A DNA stretch of 39,030 bases from Vibrio sp. 10N.261.45.E2 (GTDB lineage: Bacteria; Pseudomonadota; Gammaproteobacteria; Enterobacterales; Vibrionaceae): positions 1 through 39,030 of the forward strand of contig NZ_MCZZ01000126.1 of NCBI RefSeq assembly GCF_002875705.1. Reading direction: 5' to 3'. Of this stretch, positions 1-9,110 are shown one piece after another. Position numbers and translations under genes: made by a program. The notes beneath the pieces were generated by a model. The model was not told the DNA's origin and ran no database searches. It saw nothing but the letters and a program-made list of their open reading frames with translations. Positions within the stretch are counted from its first letter, which is position 1. Each line of letters begins with the position of its first letter.

Positions 1-466
1 CGCCATAAACCTTAAGGCCAGTAGCATCAATGGCTAGATGCTGTATCGCTCCTCTCGTTTTAGTCTTAAATGAAACCTCAACTTGCTTGGCTCTACGACT
101 GATGCAGGTGTAATGCGGACAACTTAACGGTACATGGGTTAGCCTAAATATCGAGTCGATAAATCCTTGAAGCGCTCTCAATGGCATAGAAAAAACTCGT
201 TTGACCATAAGTGCTGTCGTAATAGCTAAATCACTGAACCGACGTGGCCTCCCGCGCTTATTCTGTTTGCTTTGCGTCCACCCACTTATTGCTTCTTCAT
301 CAATCCAAAAGGTCAGAGAACCACGGTTTATTAAGGCTTTGTTGTATTGCGTCCAGTTAGTTGTTTTGTAACGAGGTTTAGGCATAGAGCTTCGAGAGAG
401 AGAGTGGACGTAACTGATCAGATCGTAGGTTCTGGATTTAGTTCCAATGAATTACGCAACAAAGCC
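1..466 (-). mobile_element. IS5-family (IS903-like) insertion sequence, one end only
   Basis: One end of an insertion sequence; the rest lies outside the window. It contains a minus-strand transposase start (at 385). Read from the minus strand, the outer end begins GGCTTTGTTGCGTAATTC, which matches the style of terminal inverted repeats in IS903-like IS5 elements, so I place the boundary at 466. The sequence just beyond it continues in frame with a porin gene whose signal peptide is cut. The target duplication cannot be checked because the other end is absent. Confidence 0.85.
2..385 (-). CDS. IS5-family transposase, N-terminal part (runs off window)
   Basis: Partial transposase of about 128 residues starting MPKPRYKTTNWTQYNKAL and continuing through an Arg/Lys-rich segment (KQNKRGRPRRFSD) typical of the N-terminal DNA-binding part of IS903-type transposases. 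The last visible residues, LAIDATGLKVYG, carry what should be the first Asp of the DDE catalytic triad. The frame is open to the window edge, so it may be intact outside. It lies wholly inside the IS, about 80 bp from its terminus. Its role would be cut-and-paste movement of the element. Confidence 0.88.
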   Translation of the reverse strand, partial: MPKPRYKTTNWTQYNKALINRGSLTFWIDEEAISGWTQSKQNKRGRPRRFSDLAITTALMVKRVFSMPLRALQGFIDSIFRLTHVPLSCPHYTCISRRAKQVEVSFKTKTRGAIQHLAIDATGLKVYG

Positions 467-1559
467 CGCTAATGCTGCAAGTATGGAAGATATTAATATC
501 AGTGGTTTTGGTTCCGTAGGTATCGGCAAAGCGAACAATGATGTTAATTATGCGGGGTACACGAGTGAAAACCTTCAGTGGGAGCAAGAAACGCTTGCTG
601 GTCTTCAGTTTGACTTCCAGGTGAATGAGAGAGCGAAATTCGTTACTCAGATCGTTGCGAACAGTCGCTATGATTACGAACCAAAGATCGAGATGGCTTA
701 TGCATCGTACGACTTTGATAGTTTTACAGCTCGCGCTGGTAAGTTGCGTTTGCCTCTGTTCTTCTATTCTGACTATACGGATCTAGGTTACGCATATCCT
801 ATGATTCGCCCGTCTCAAGAGCTATATGAAAACATCGTTCTAAAAAACTACACCGGTATTGATTTATTGATCCCTGTGGAGTTAGAAAATTCAAGCTTAC
901 TGATTCAACCTGTTGTTGGGGTCGGCACGATCGATGAAGACGATTCGATCGTTGGCGAAGTTAAGCTCGATAAATTGATGGGTTTAAGTGCGAACTGGAA
1001 CGTCAACGATTTCACATTCCGCGGCTCTTACTTTGTCGCTGAGTCAAATCCATCTTGTGATTTTAAGACATCTTCTGATGTTTACTGCCAAATGGCTGAG
1101 ATGTTGGATAGCAAAGACGGTCAGTTTATTTCACTTGGTGCGCAATATGATAACGGTGATTTAATCGCAAACATCGAAGGTGCGGATGTACAGCTTGATG
1201 GTGAGTTTTATGATTACCAATCTATTTCAACATTGATTGGTTATAGAGTGAATGAGTTTACCCCGTACTTTACTGTTAACTGGGTTGAAACAACAGATAA
1301 CGAAGAGCGTGTGAATCTACCTTCTTCATCTCTAAGAGAAGCAATGAACTACGAGAGATTGTCTTATGCAGTTGGTTCTCGCTGGGATTTTGCTAAGAAC
1401 ATGTCGCTTAAAGTCGATGTGACTTATGTTGACTACAAAGGTACCAGCGGTGGCTTCCAAGAGAATATAGAAACTACCGCAAATCCATTCGTCGCAACGG
1501 GCAATTTCTTTGAAGATGATTCAATCTTGTATTCAGCTAAATTAGATTTCGTATTCTAA
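447..1559 (+). CDS. Outer-membrane porin-like protein, 5' end replaced by IS (truncated)
   Basis: Beta-barrel outer-membrane protein: alternating aromatic/polar strands throughout and a C-terminal Phe (AKLDFVF), the usual assembly signal for barrels. The open frame starts at an ATG inside the IS terminal repeat (447-466). Residues 1-6 are therefore IS-encoded, and native sequence begins around ANAASMEDINISGFG, which looks like the tail of a signal peptide with an AxA cleavage site. Native start, ribosome binding site and most of the signal peptide are gone, so export is unlikely and the gene is probably non-functional. Four bases upstream of the stop the frame is still intact, suggesting recent insertion. 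Nine bases downstream lies a small PstS-like gene, probably its operon partner. The substrate is unknown; phosphate or another anion is only a guess from the partner. Confidence 0.75.
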   Translation: MNYATKPANAASMEDINISGFGSVGIGKANNDVNYAGYTSENLQWEQETLAGLQFDFQVNERAKFVTQIVANSRYDYEPKIEMAYASYDFDSFTARAGKLRLPLFFYSDYTDLGYAYPMIRPSQELYENIVLKNYTGIDLLIPVELENSSLLIQPVVGVGTIDEDDSIVGEVKLDKLMGLSANWNVNDFTFRGSYFVAESNPSCDFKTSSDVYCQMAEMLDSKDGQFISLGAQYDNGDLIANIEGADVQLDGEFYDYQSISTLIGYRVNEFTPYFTVNWVETTDNEERVNLPSSSLREAMNYERLSYAVGSRWDFAKNMSLKVDVTYVDYKGTSGGFQENIETTANPFVATGNFFEDDSILYSAKLDFVF

Positions 1560-1568
1560 GGTATCAGT

Positions 1569-1979
1569 ATGAAAAAGATACTTACGCTTATGGCAGCAAC
1601 ATTCATTTCGTTTAATGCTTCTGCAGGTATGGTTGTTATCGGCAATAGCGCAGGTGTTGACGCTTTATCGAGCGCGGATGTGAAAAAATTATTCATGGGT
1701 AAATCAAACCAACTGGGTAATGGTAGCAAAGCGCAAATTGTAGAACTTGTTGATGGTGCCGCTGGTCGTATTGCTTTCCATGAAGTAGCAACGGGACGCT
1801 CTGAATCTCAACTGCAATCAGCGTGGGCTCGTTTGGTATTTACTGGTAAAGCAGAAGCCCCTGTTCAAGTTGCAGATTACAGCGCCGTTATTAATCACGT
1901 TTCTTCAAACGCCAATGCTATTGGTTATGTTGACGAATCTGCGTTGAGTGGTGATGTGAAAGTACTGTTTAAGTACTAA
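1569..1979 (+). CDS. Small periplasmic substrate-binding-like protein (PstS/PBP-like domain)
   Basis: Protein of 136 residues with a clear signal peptide (MKKILTLMAATFISFNASA). The mature part resembles the short PBP-like (PstS-type) proteins often labelled phosphate ABC transporter substrate-binding protein. The typical features are VIGNSAGVDALSSADVKKLFMGK near the start, a central ARLVFTGK and a late AIGYVDE. At this length it is about half a full PstS, so it may be an accessory or sensory protein rather than a transporter subunit. No ABC permease or ATPase genes are nearby. It sits 9 bp after the truncated porin and was probably co-transcribed with it. Its expression may now depend on read-through from the IS. 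A strong terminator follows at 2016. Confidence 0.7.
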   Translation: MKKILTLMAATFISFNASAGMVVIGNSAGVDALSSADVKKLFMGKSNQLGNGSKAQIVELVDGAAGRIAFHEVATGRSESQLQSAWARLVFTGKAEAPVQVADYSAVINHVSSNANAIGYVDESALSGDVKVLFKY

Positions 1980-2015
1980 CTGTTTTCTCTTAAGAAACGG
2001 CAATTCAAACAATAA

Positions 2016-2054
2016 AAGCCCGGTAACTGATTGGTTACCGGGCTTCATATTTTT
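2016..2054. terminator. Bidirectional rho-independent terminator
   Basis: Perfect 12-bp stem AAGCCCGGTAAC / GTTACCGGGCTT (2016-2027 with 2034-2045). It has an A-run before and a T-rich run after, and lies between the convergent PBP-like gene and the efflux permease. Confidence 0.9.
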
Positions 2055-2089
2055 GTGTGGTTAAATCTAGGATGACATTGGTTTTAGGT

Positions 2090-3640
2090 TTAATCTCTCA
2101 TAGTCAATATCAATACTGCAGCTAGAGCCAAGAATGCCGTCATCATTAAGAACACATCATTGTAAGCCATGATGGCAGCGTCACGTTGCATTGTTCCAAG
2201 TAAGCTTGCTTGCGCTTGTTGCATCGCAGTTGCGGCATCACTTCCTGACTGAATAAAAAACGCTTGTTGCTGCTGAAGCGTTTGCCAACCTAGTTGACTC
2301 ACTGAAGGCAACGATTCTTTAATGTGAGCCAAATGCTCACGCGTTTTGTTGTCGAGTAGCGTAGCGATTATCGCGATACTGAAAGCACCGCCCAAGTTTC
2401 GCATTACGTTGGTTAAGGTTGATGCGTCTGGCGTGTCCATTTTGCTGATGTTTTTCATTGCCACCAAAGACAGCGGCACCATGATAAACGGGCTACCAAT
2501 AGCACGTAGAACCATAGATAAAATCAGCTGTTGGCCACCAAAGTCGATCGTCATATGTGTATTCACATAACAACTTAAACCAAACATCGCGAAACCAAAG
2601 GTCACCAAGTATTTAGGCTTAACGACTTGAGTTAGTTTGGGTACGATTGGGAAGATTAACAGTTGTGGGAAACCCATCCACATCAGTACTTCACCAATTT
2701 CCATCGCGTTATATTGCTGAATTTGAGTGAGGTACATTGGTAACACATAAATAGAGCCAAGCAGTGCCATACCGAGAATCAAATAGGCGATACAAGACAT
2801 CGCAAACTGTCCATTTCGCAATAGCCGCAAGTTGACCAGTGGTTTTTTGTGTTGGATCTCGTTTATCACGAAATAAACCAAACTCACCGCAGACACAATA
2901 CTCAAGCCAACGATAAAGCTCGAGCTGAACCACTCTTCACGGTTACCTTCTTCTAATACGACTTCTAAACAACCTAACCCCAAGGCCATGGTTCCGATAC
3001 CGAACCAATCGGCTTTTTTAAGCGTACCAAGGTCAAGCTTTTCGTCGTCTAAGCCATATCGGATCATGGTGATCACAAGCAAAGCCGGTGGAATATTGAT
3101 GTAGAAGATATAGTGCCACGAGAAATTCTCCGTCAGCCAGCCACCGAATGTTGGGCCGATCGATGGAGCGAAGGTTGCGGTTACACCAAATAAGGCCATA
3201 CCTACAGCGCGTTTGTTGATTGGCAGCAGCTGAATAACCAGTGAGAATGCGAGTGGGATTAAAGCACCACCACTAAAACCTTGCATCGCACGGAACACGA
3301 TCATCGAGGTCATGTTCCATGAGAATGAACACAACAAAGATGAAATTGTGAAGATTGCTGTGGTCCACGTTAAATAACGGCGTTTACCAAGTGCTTTTGA
3401 AAGCCAACCACTGAGCGGTATAGCGATCATTTCTGCGACTAGGTAAGAGGTCGAAATCCACGAGCTTTCATCCAAGGTAGCCGAAAGCGCACCTTGAATA
3501 TCTTTCAGAGACGAGTTGGTGATCTGGATATCCAAGATCGCCATAAACGCGCCAATTAGACCACCAAACAGAGCTATCCAATGGCGTCTTGGTACCTCGT
3601 TCTCTTCATTGGTAGGGGTTATAACCGCAGCGCTACTCAT
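2090..3640 (-). CDS. EmrB/QacA-type MFS multidrug efflux permease (DHA2, 14 TM)
   Basis: Inner-membrane proton-driven drug exporter of the major facilitator superfamily, DHA2 branch. The 516-residue length and about 14 hydrophobic segments fit EmrB. Diagnostic stretches are LDIQITNSSLKDIQ in the first helix, the FRAMQGFSGGALIPLAFSL segment, and GPTFGGWLTENFSWHYIFYINIP, which is characteristic of DHA2 transporters. It starts 2 bp after the stop of the EmrA-like adaptor gene, so the two are translated as a pair and should form a tripartite pump with a TolC-type channel encoded elsewhere. The divergent LysR gene is the likely local regulator. The specific drug cannot be read from sequence. Confidence 0.92.
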   Translation of the reverse strand: MSSAAVITPTNEENEVPRRHWIALFGGLIGAFMAILDIQITNSSLKDIQGALSATLDESSWISTSYLVAEMIAIPLSGWLSKALGKRRYLTWTTAIFTISSLLCSFSWNMTSMIVFRAMQGFSGGALIPLAFSLVIQLLPINKRAVGMALFGVTATFAPSIGPTFGGWLTENFSWHYIFYINIPPALLVITMIRYGLDDEKLDLGTLKKADWFGIGTMALGLGCLEVVLEEGNREEWFSSSFIVGLSIVSAVSLVYFVINEIQHKKPLVNLRLLRNGQFAMSCIAYLILGMALLGSIYVLPMYLTQIQQYNAMEIGEVLMWMGFPQLLIFPIVPKLTQVVKPKYLVTFGFAMFGLSCYVNTHMTIDFGGQQLILSMVLRAIGSPFIMVPLSLVAMKNISKMDTPDASTLTNVMRNLGGAFSIAIIATLLDNKTREHLAHIKESLPSVSQLGWQTLQQQQAFFIQSGSDAATAMQQAQASLLGTMQRDAAIMAYNDVFLMMTAFLALAAVLILTMRD

Positions 3641-3642
3641 GA

Positions 3643-4707
3643 TTAGCCTCGTTTATCGATTGTCGCAACGACAGATAAACCAGGAAGCAATCGGCCTTTG
3701 AGATCTTTTTGATCTGGAATGGTAATTTTTACAGGCACACGTTGAACGATTTTAGTGAAGTTACCTGTTGCGTTCTCTGGTGGTAGTAGGGCGAATTTCG
3801 CTCCAGTAGCAGGAGAGAAACTATCAACGACGCCTTCAAGAGGTTGTCCTGGGAATGCATCCAACTCTACTTCCACACTCTGACCTTTATGAATCCCGCT
3901 TAGCTGTGTTTCTTTGAAGTTTGCTTCGATCCACACTTGATTATTTGGCACCAAACTCATAAGCGGAGCACCTGCTTGAATCAATAAGCCTTCACGAACA
4001 CTGCGTTTACCAATTACGCCGTCTGCAGGGGCGTATACTTTGGTGTAATCTAGGTTAAGCTGAGCTTGCTCTTGAAGCGCTCTGGCTTCAGTTACTGACG
4101 CTTTTGCTTGTTCGATTTCGCTCGCTATAACGACCAACTGATCATTGGTTGCGACGAGGTTTGCTTTTGCTTCTTCTAAGTCCGCTTGAGTCACTTTTTG
4201 TTGTGCAACCATGCTGTCGACTTCATCTTGCGAAGCGTAATTACGTTTCAACAAGCTGCGAGAGCGAACAACTTGTTGAATGGCACGTTCGTATTCAGCT
4301 TCAGCAGAATCGACACCACTTTTGGCTTGGTTGATTTTGCTACGTTGTAACGTTTCTTGTGCCATTAAATTTTTAACGTCTGATTGCACGACGCTTAAAT
4401 GGGCGTTTGCTTGAGCGAGTGCTGACTGGTAATCACGATCATCGATTTGAACTAACAAATCACCTTCTTTAACCGATTGGTTGTCGCTTACGTAAGACTT
4501 AAAGATATAGCCAGAGACCTTAGGGCTAATATTAGTGATGTCGCCTTGTAGGTAGGCATTATCAGTAGATTCAAAGTACTGGCCATAGCCGTACCAATAT
4601 CCAGCACCGGCCAAACCCAATGACAGCATGATCGCAGTTGCAATAAGCGGAGCTTTTTTACGTTTTTTTGTGCTTACTGTTTGCGAAGTGGTGTTGTTCT
4701 CTGTCAT
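3643..4707 (-). CDS. EmrA/HlyD-family membrane fusion protein
   Basis: Periplasmic adaptor of 354 residues. It has a cytoplasmic Lys-rich tail, one anchor helix (about residues 20-42, TAIMLSLGLAGAGYWYGYG) and the family signature STDNAYLQGDITNISPKVSGYI. A lipoyl-like half follows, then a long Gln/Glu/Ala-rich coiled coil (about residues 75-200), the second lipoyl half (YAPADGVIGKRSVREGLLIQAG) and a beta-barrel. It links the downstream MFS permease to an outer-membrane channel. It is first gene of the two-gene operon. The promoter region is shared with the divergent LysR gene and contains a CGAATT-N7-AATTCG dyad. Confidence 0.92.
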   Translation of the reverse strand: MTENNTTSQTVSTKKRKKAPLIATAIMLSLGLAGAGYWYGYGQYFESTDNAYLQGDITNISPKVSGYIFKSYVSDNQSVKEGDLLVQIDDRDYQSALAQANAHLSVVQSDVKNLMAQETLQRSKINQAKSGVDSAEAEYERAIQQVVRSRSLLKRNYASQDEVDSMVAQQKVTQADLEEAKANLVATNDQLVVIASEIEQAKASVTEARALQEQAQLNLDYTKVYAPADGVIGKRSVREGLLIQAGAPLMSLVPNNQVWIEANFKETQLSGIHKGQSVEVELDAFPGQPLEGVVDSFSPATGAKFALLPPENATGNFTKIVQRVPVKITIPDQKDLKGRLLPGLSVVATIDKRG

Positions 4708-4741
4708 TTTTATTTCTCATTTTGTTTTTATTTAGATGTAA

Positions 4742-4760
4742 CGAATTGTAAATGAATTCG
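4742..4760. promoter_or_regulatory. Candidate LysR operator in the divergent efflux promoter
   Basis: Perfect dyad CGAATT-N7-AATTCG (4742-4747 with 4755-4760) in the 127-bp region between the EmrA-like gene and the divergent LysR gene. Placement and symmetry suit a LysR-type autoregulatory operator. No binding data can be inferred beyond that. Confidence 0.5.
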
Positions 4761-4834
4761 ATTGATTGATAAGATAGGAATAAAGGGAAACACTGTTGCA
4801 AAAATCTAACTAATAGAGCTTTGGGAGAAGTACG

Positions 4835-5752
4835 ATGGACTTAAACGCTGTCACTGTTTTTACGCAAGTGGTTGATTGTGGGAGCTTCACACACGCAGCT
4901 GAAGCATTGAACATGACCAAGTCGACCGTCAGCCGAAAGCTTGACGAGTTGGAACAGCATTTAGGTGTGAGATTGATCACTCGTTCGACACGAAGTTTAA
5001 TCTTAACGCCAGAGGGTAAACGCTTTTATCAGTCGAGCATGCAGATGCAAGAGATCATGAACCAAGCCGAGTTAGAGGTTTCTGCCAATCAGGATTTGAT
5101 TCGAGGGCCGCTCAATGTTGTTTTGCCTGTGGAGTTGGGGCATCAAGTGTTGGCGACTTACATTCATAGTTTCCTTTTAGAGCACCCACATGTGTCGATG
5201 AATTTAGAGTTAACCAACCGAGAAGTCGACATCATCGGTGAAGGGATAGACTTATACGCGCAAATCGGTGAATTGGTTGATTCCAATTTAGTTTCTCGAT
5301 ACTTAACCAACTCGATGCGCGCTTTGGTGGCGAGCCCTGACTATTTAGAGCAGTTCGGTGAGATCTCATCACCCGATGACCTTAAACCGCCATTCAGAAT
5401 GATTGAAGTGGTGAACAAAGCCGCACGTTTACCCAAGTGGCATTTGCAATTGGAAGGCGGTGAGTCGGTTTTGATCGATCTGCCGTGTCAGTTGCGGGTG
5501 AATACCATCACTGCATGTTTAACGGCGTGTGTTGATGGGCTTGGCTTGGCAGTGCTTCCGGAGTTCATTTGTCGCGAGCACTTCAAAACAGGCAAGTTGA
5601 TTCGTTTATTGCCGGAATATCAGATGCCAGAAGTTTCTGTAAGCCTTGTGTATGCCGACAGGCAGCTGATGCCGAAACGTAAGAAAGTCTTTATCGATTA
5701 TCTACTGACTGCCTTTCAAAATAGGAAGCAAAAGCAACTGGGTCATTCTTAG
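4835..5752 (+). CDS. LysR-family transcriptional regulator, probable regulator of the efflux pair
   Basis: Typical 305-residue LysR protein. The N-terminal winged HTH covers about residues 1-60 (MDLNAVTVFTQVVDCGSFTHAAEAL, MTKSTVSRKLDELEQHLGVRLI). It is followed by a two-lobed periplasmic-binding-like effector domain (about residues 90-295). The start is supported by a GGGAGAAG ribosome binding site. The gene is divergent from the EmrAB-like operon with 127 bp between, the usual layout for a LysR regulator and its target. The effector is unknown; a pump substrate or membrane stress metabolite is an inference. Confidence 0.92.
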   Translation: MDLNAVTVFTQVVDCGSFTHAAEALNMTKSTVSRKLDELEQHLGVRLITRSTRSLILTPEGKRFYQSSMQMQEIMNQAELEVSANQDLIRGPLNVVLPVELGHQVLATYIHSFLLEHPHVSMNLELTNREVDIIGEGIDLYAQIGELVDSNLVSRYLTNSMRALVASPDYLEQFGEISSPDDLKPPFRMIEVVNKAARLPKWHLQLEGGESVLIDLPCQLRVNTITACLTACVDGLGLAVLPEFICREHFKTGKLIRLLPEYQMPEVSVSLVYADRQLMPKRKKVFIDYLLTAFQNRKQKQLGHS

Positions 5753-5808
5753 CGATTTAATCAGTGCTTAGGTTTCCTATTTTTCGTTATTGTCTAAACG
5801 TATCGACG

Positions 5809-8187
5809 TTAACGGTAGCTGGGCTGCCAGTCGATGACCTGTGTATTCGCGAGTATAGCTTTGACCGACAGGGCCGCAATATTGATATCATTGTGACGAA
5901 ACACTTTGTTGGAGAAGTTCGCAATGATCTTACTCCCGTCACTGAACTCAGTTTGTTGAATATCGCCATTTTTGTCTAACCAGTCGAAATCGACCAACTG
6001 CTTATCCCATAACTGCTTGTGCATCGGTTCAAAGCCATCTTGATAGTGCTTCAATGCCTTAAGCCTTGGGCTTGAACTTGATAAAGCCTCATCTCTGGTT
6101 AAATGAACCATCGCTGGCGTGTTGTACAGCATGGCAGTTAGATCGCGATTTGCTTGTACATTGGTGAACTTAAGACTATCTGAATGCCAATGGTGCGTGT
6201 TGATCACTTCATCATGGAAAACCGCTTGGTACAGCGGGATTCGATATTGAGGCAAAAACAGTAGTGACCTGTAGGGCTCTTTAACCTCGGCAGGTTTAAA
6301 GAAGAAGTCGGGCTTGTGGTCTGGATACCAACGGCCTAAGTAAAAGGGAGACTGACGATTCTCTTTCATGTCTTTATCTGTCCAACCAAATCCAACCGTT
6401 TCTAAGCCATGTGCAAACACAATGCCCTTTGTCGTCGGGGCATTGCCATCTTCAGAACCAAGCAACAAATTTGGTTGGTCACTTAGCCACTGCATTCGCT
6501 TATTGAAGGCAACGAGCATCTGTGACTCACTGGTATTATCACGGTAATCTTCACGTGCCATTGCAGTTGCATCAACATCTAAGAACAAGCTGTCGAAGTT
6601 ACCGAATCTCATAATGTCTTGAGCACGCTGCTTTACGTAATCTAAATGACAATTCGGGTTTAAATAAAAACCGTTCCCTCGAAACCCTTTTTTTAAGCTG
6701 CCATCTGACAACTCAATGGCACAACTCTGACGCATCGGCTCTGGCAATTGAGCGGTTAGCCAGTTGTCGTTCAGCTTGGCAGGAATGGCTGTGTTGTAAG
6801 AGTCGTAGGTACCGACGAGGTATCCGGACTGTTTTGCCTGAGTAACAGCGTTAGGTTGATAAAATGCTGGCATCCAGTTGTCGAACCCGAGCCAAAGTTT
6901 GTTTAATCCTGCCTTATTCAGATTGGCGACCATATCTGAAGACAGCGCTTGTCCCCAAGTGTCTGACGAGTTTAAGTATGGGGAGGCGTGTTCAACCAAC
7001 CAATTTTTCTTATTTTGTGCTGCCTTGTATTGTGCTTTTATGGTGTTGTTTTCTAGTGTCGGTTTATCAACAGGAAATAGTTCCTGCAATGACTGGCTGA
7101 TAGAGTCCAACAATAGTTGTTTGTGGTGCTGACTGAACCAACCTTTGCCCTTGGAGAGTGATGAAAGCTCTTTTTTCGCTTCCGCAGAAACACTGAGTTT
7201 AGAATTCTCTAAATACCACGCTTTTAATCCCCACCAGTCACTGACATCTTGGATGCTCAATGGATCTTTACCAAACAGGTAAACGTGGCTAGCGCCGATT
7301 AGCTTACTCACATCTGGGTTGCGCTTTTGTTTGGCAACCAGTGTTTCAGAATAGTCATTTTCGATGCGCCATTCGCGATAGTGTTTTGCTCCATCTAACC
7401 ATGAGTCACTAAGGGTGATATGAACGACAAAAGGCTGCGATTGATTGAGCATCGTAAATTGGTGTGATGCTTTCATGTCAATTTTGGTTTTTGAATGAGA
7501 AGAGGTATCTGAGGCTGCATCTGAAAAGAGCAGTTGATTATTGGTCGCATTAACCATCTGATAGCTAATGAAGCGGTTGTTTTGCTGCACCGTCCAAAAA
7601 GGTATCTTTAGATCTTGAGTGGTGTTGCTTCCAGAATGGTTGCCTACGAGATAGTTTGCCCAAAGCTTGTTATCAGTAGGTATACGCATGCCTTCGCTAA
7701 AGGGTAGAAATAGTGTCTGAGTTTGTTTTTCAGCAAGATCAAACCACGCCAACTTAATGGGTTCGTTTCGTTTTACCTGAATATTCGAAGGTAAGCTGAA
7801 CTGAAAAGTGAGCTGGTCTTGATTAAGCTCTGCTTCAACGTCTATCCCACTAGGCACTAAGGTCCAAGTTGCGATTCTTGCTGAGCCAGTTTTATCGGAA
7901 AAGCCAATGACAAGATTGGTCGCTCTCTGCGGTTGGCTATCAACGGTGAGAGCACCGCTGTTTACACTTAAGCCGTTCCAATCTATCTCTAAAGTATTTG
8001 ATGAAATAGAGACAGTATTGTTGGTAGTGGTGGTGTTTGCGTTGTTGCTAATACTGTTTCCACTAAAGTTGTTGTTACTGGTGAGCGTGAATTGGCTCGC
8101 TTGTGTATTGGATGAAAACAAGCAAGTTGTAGTTAAAGCCAGAATGGCAAAAGTAGAAAGATTGAGTGGGTGACGTACGCTGAGCAT
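5809..8187 (-). CDS. Large secreted glycoside-hydrolase-like protein (TIM barrel, GH101-like)
   Basis: Protein of 792 residues with a signal peptide (FAILALTTTCLFSSNTQAS). An Asn/Thr-rich linker follows, then an N-terminal beta-sandwich (about residues 60-280) and a putative TIM barrel (about residues 390-690). The barrel shows FDSLFLDVDATA and, about 40 residues later, LLLGSEDGN. These look like the Asp nucleophile and Glu acid/base of GH101-like and related alpha-glycoside hydrolases; the PLYQAVFHDEVINTHHW segment also fits that superfamily. The C-terminal part is beta-rich. Exact family and sugar cannot be settled by eye. It lies 110 bp downstream of the kinase/regulator/DUF2861 operon on the same strand and may be read from it. 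It converges on the LysR gene with only 56 bp between, where I see no strong terminator. Confidence 0.6.
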   Translation of the reverse strand: MLSVRHPLNLSTFAILALTTTCLFSSNTQASQFTLTSNNNFSGNSISNNANTTTTNNTVSISSNTLEIDWNGLSVNSGALTVDSQPQRATNLVIGFSDKTGSARIATWTLVPSGIDVEAELNQDQLTFQFSLPSNIQVKRNEPIKLAWFDLAEKQTQTLFLPFSEGMRIPTDNKLWANYLVGNHSGSNTTQDLKIPFWTVQQNNRFISYQMVNATNNQLLFSDAASDTSSHSKTKIDMKASHQFTMLNQSQPFVVHITLSDSWLDGAKHYREWRIENDYSETLVAKQKRNPDVSKLIGASHVYLFGKDPLSIQDVSDWWGLKAWYLENSKLSVSAEAKKELSSLSKGKGWFSQHHKQLLLDSISQSLQELFPVDKPTLENNTIKAQYKAAQNKKNWLVEHASPYLNSSDTWGQALSSDMVANLNKAGLNKLWLGFDNWMPAFYQPNAVTQAKQSGYLVGTYDSYNTAIPAKLNDNWLTAQLPEPMRQSCAIELSDGSLKKGFRGNGFYLNPNCHLDYVKQRAQDIMRFGNFDSLFLDVDATAMAREDYRDNTSESQMLVAFNKRMQWLSDQPNLLLGSEDGNAPTTKGIVFAHGLETVGFGWTDKDMKENRQSPFYLGRWYPDHKPDFFFKPAEVKEPYRSLLFLPQYRIPLYQAVFHDEVINTHHWHSDSLKFTNVQANRDLTAMLYNTPAMVHLTRDEALSSSSPRLKALKHYQDGFEPMHKQLWDKQLVDFDWLDKNGDIQQTEFSDGSKIIANFSNKVFRHNDINIAALSVKAILANTQVIDWQPSYR

Positions 8188-8297
8188 ATCTAGATTCCGT
8201 AAAGGGTAAGTACGGTTATTACATCCAAGTAGCGTTAGTGCTTTGTCACCTATATGTCTCTATTTTCTATTTTCTATTTGGATTTACTGGTGTTCAT

Positions 8298-9110
8298 TTA
8301 GAAAGGCACCGCGACTCGCTGTACATATTGGACTTCAATAGCACCTTGATATTCAAACACCTCAACCGAAGCACTCAAATGTTTGGCTATAGCTCCTAGT
8401 GGACTTTCTGTGGGAACGGGTGCTTGCGTTGTTTTGATTGGCACTTTGTAACCTAATAGCTTGTAGTTTTCATCAAACCATTGCCAACTCACATTAGCGT
8501 CAGGGCAGCTGTCGATTACCTTTGGAGGTGAGAGGACGATATGCGGCTCGCTGAGTTTACTTTCGAGCGTTAACCATCGATTGCTGTCATTTAAAGCGAC
8601 AACAATGGGGTAGTGGTTTGAACCTATTTTTAATTGATAGACACCAGATTCGGGTTTGACGAACATTTCATTGGTTTCAATCTCTTGATACTCATTATTG
8701 GAAGCGAGTTGCCCTTCGAGAAGGACTTTGCCTTTAGGCGATACTAGAGAAATAGCCTGGTTTTCTGAGGCTTTGCTGAGCTGTTCTGCAGACACTTTAA
8801 TTTGATAACCGTGCGAAGACAGGCCATAGCGTCGAATAAAGCTCACTTGAATGTGGTGTTTGGGCTCAGCACTTTGTTTTAGTGAGGTTCCACATTGAGT
8901 TTGGTTTAAGATCTCTTGTTTGACCGGCAGCCAAAGCTCACTATCTAGTGTTTGTTGATTGAGTGCGATTTGAAGCTCTTGCCACGCAACTTGAGGTTGG
9001 TCATCAAGCAGCGATTGATAGGTGTGCTGTAATGGCGTGTCGGTAAACCAAGCCGCATGACTTACGAATGGTAATGTGCAGAGCAGTGCGGTCAATGAAG
9101 TGACTCTCAT
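8298..9110 (-). CDS. DUF2861-like periplasmic protein
   Basis: Protein of 270 residues with a signal peptide (LTALLCTLPFVSHA) and a mainly beta mature domain. It has a pair of Cys (QTQCGTS and IDSCPD) that could form a disulfide. In Vibrio, DUF2861 proteins sit beside CarRS/VprAB-type two-component genes, and the same arrangement is seen here; the family name is from memory of that context. Its ATG overlaps the response-regulator stop (TAATG), so translation is coupled. Function is unknown. An envelope-stress or cell-surface accessory role is inferred from coupling to the sensor system. Confidence 0.65.
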   Translation of the reverse strand: MRVTSLTALLCTLPFVSHAAWFTDTPLQHTYQSLLDDQPQVAWQELQIALNQQTLDSELWLPVKQEILNQTQCGTSLKQSAEPKHHIQVSFIRRYGLSSHGYQIKVSAEQLSKASENQAISLVSPKGKVLLEGQLASNNEYQEIETNEMFVKPESGVYQLKIGSNHYPIVVALNDSNRWLTLESKLSEPHIVLSPPKVIDSCPDANVSWQWFDENYKLLGYKVPIKTTQAPVPTESPLGAIAKHLSASVEVFEYQGAIEVQYVQRVAVPF

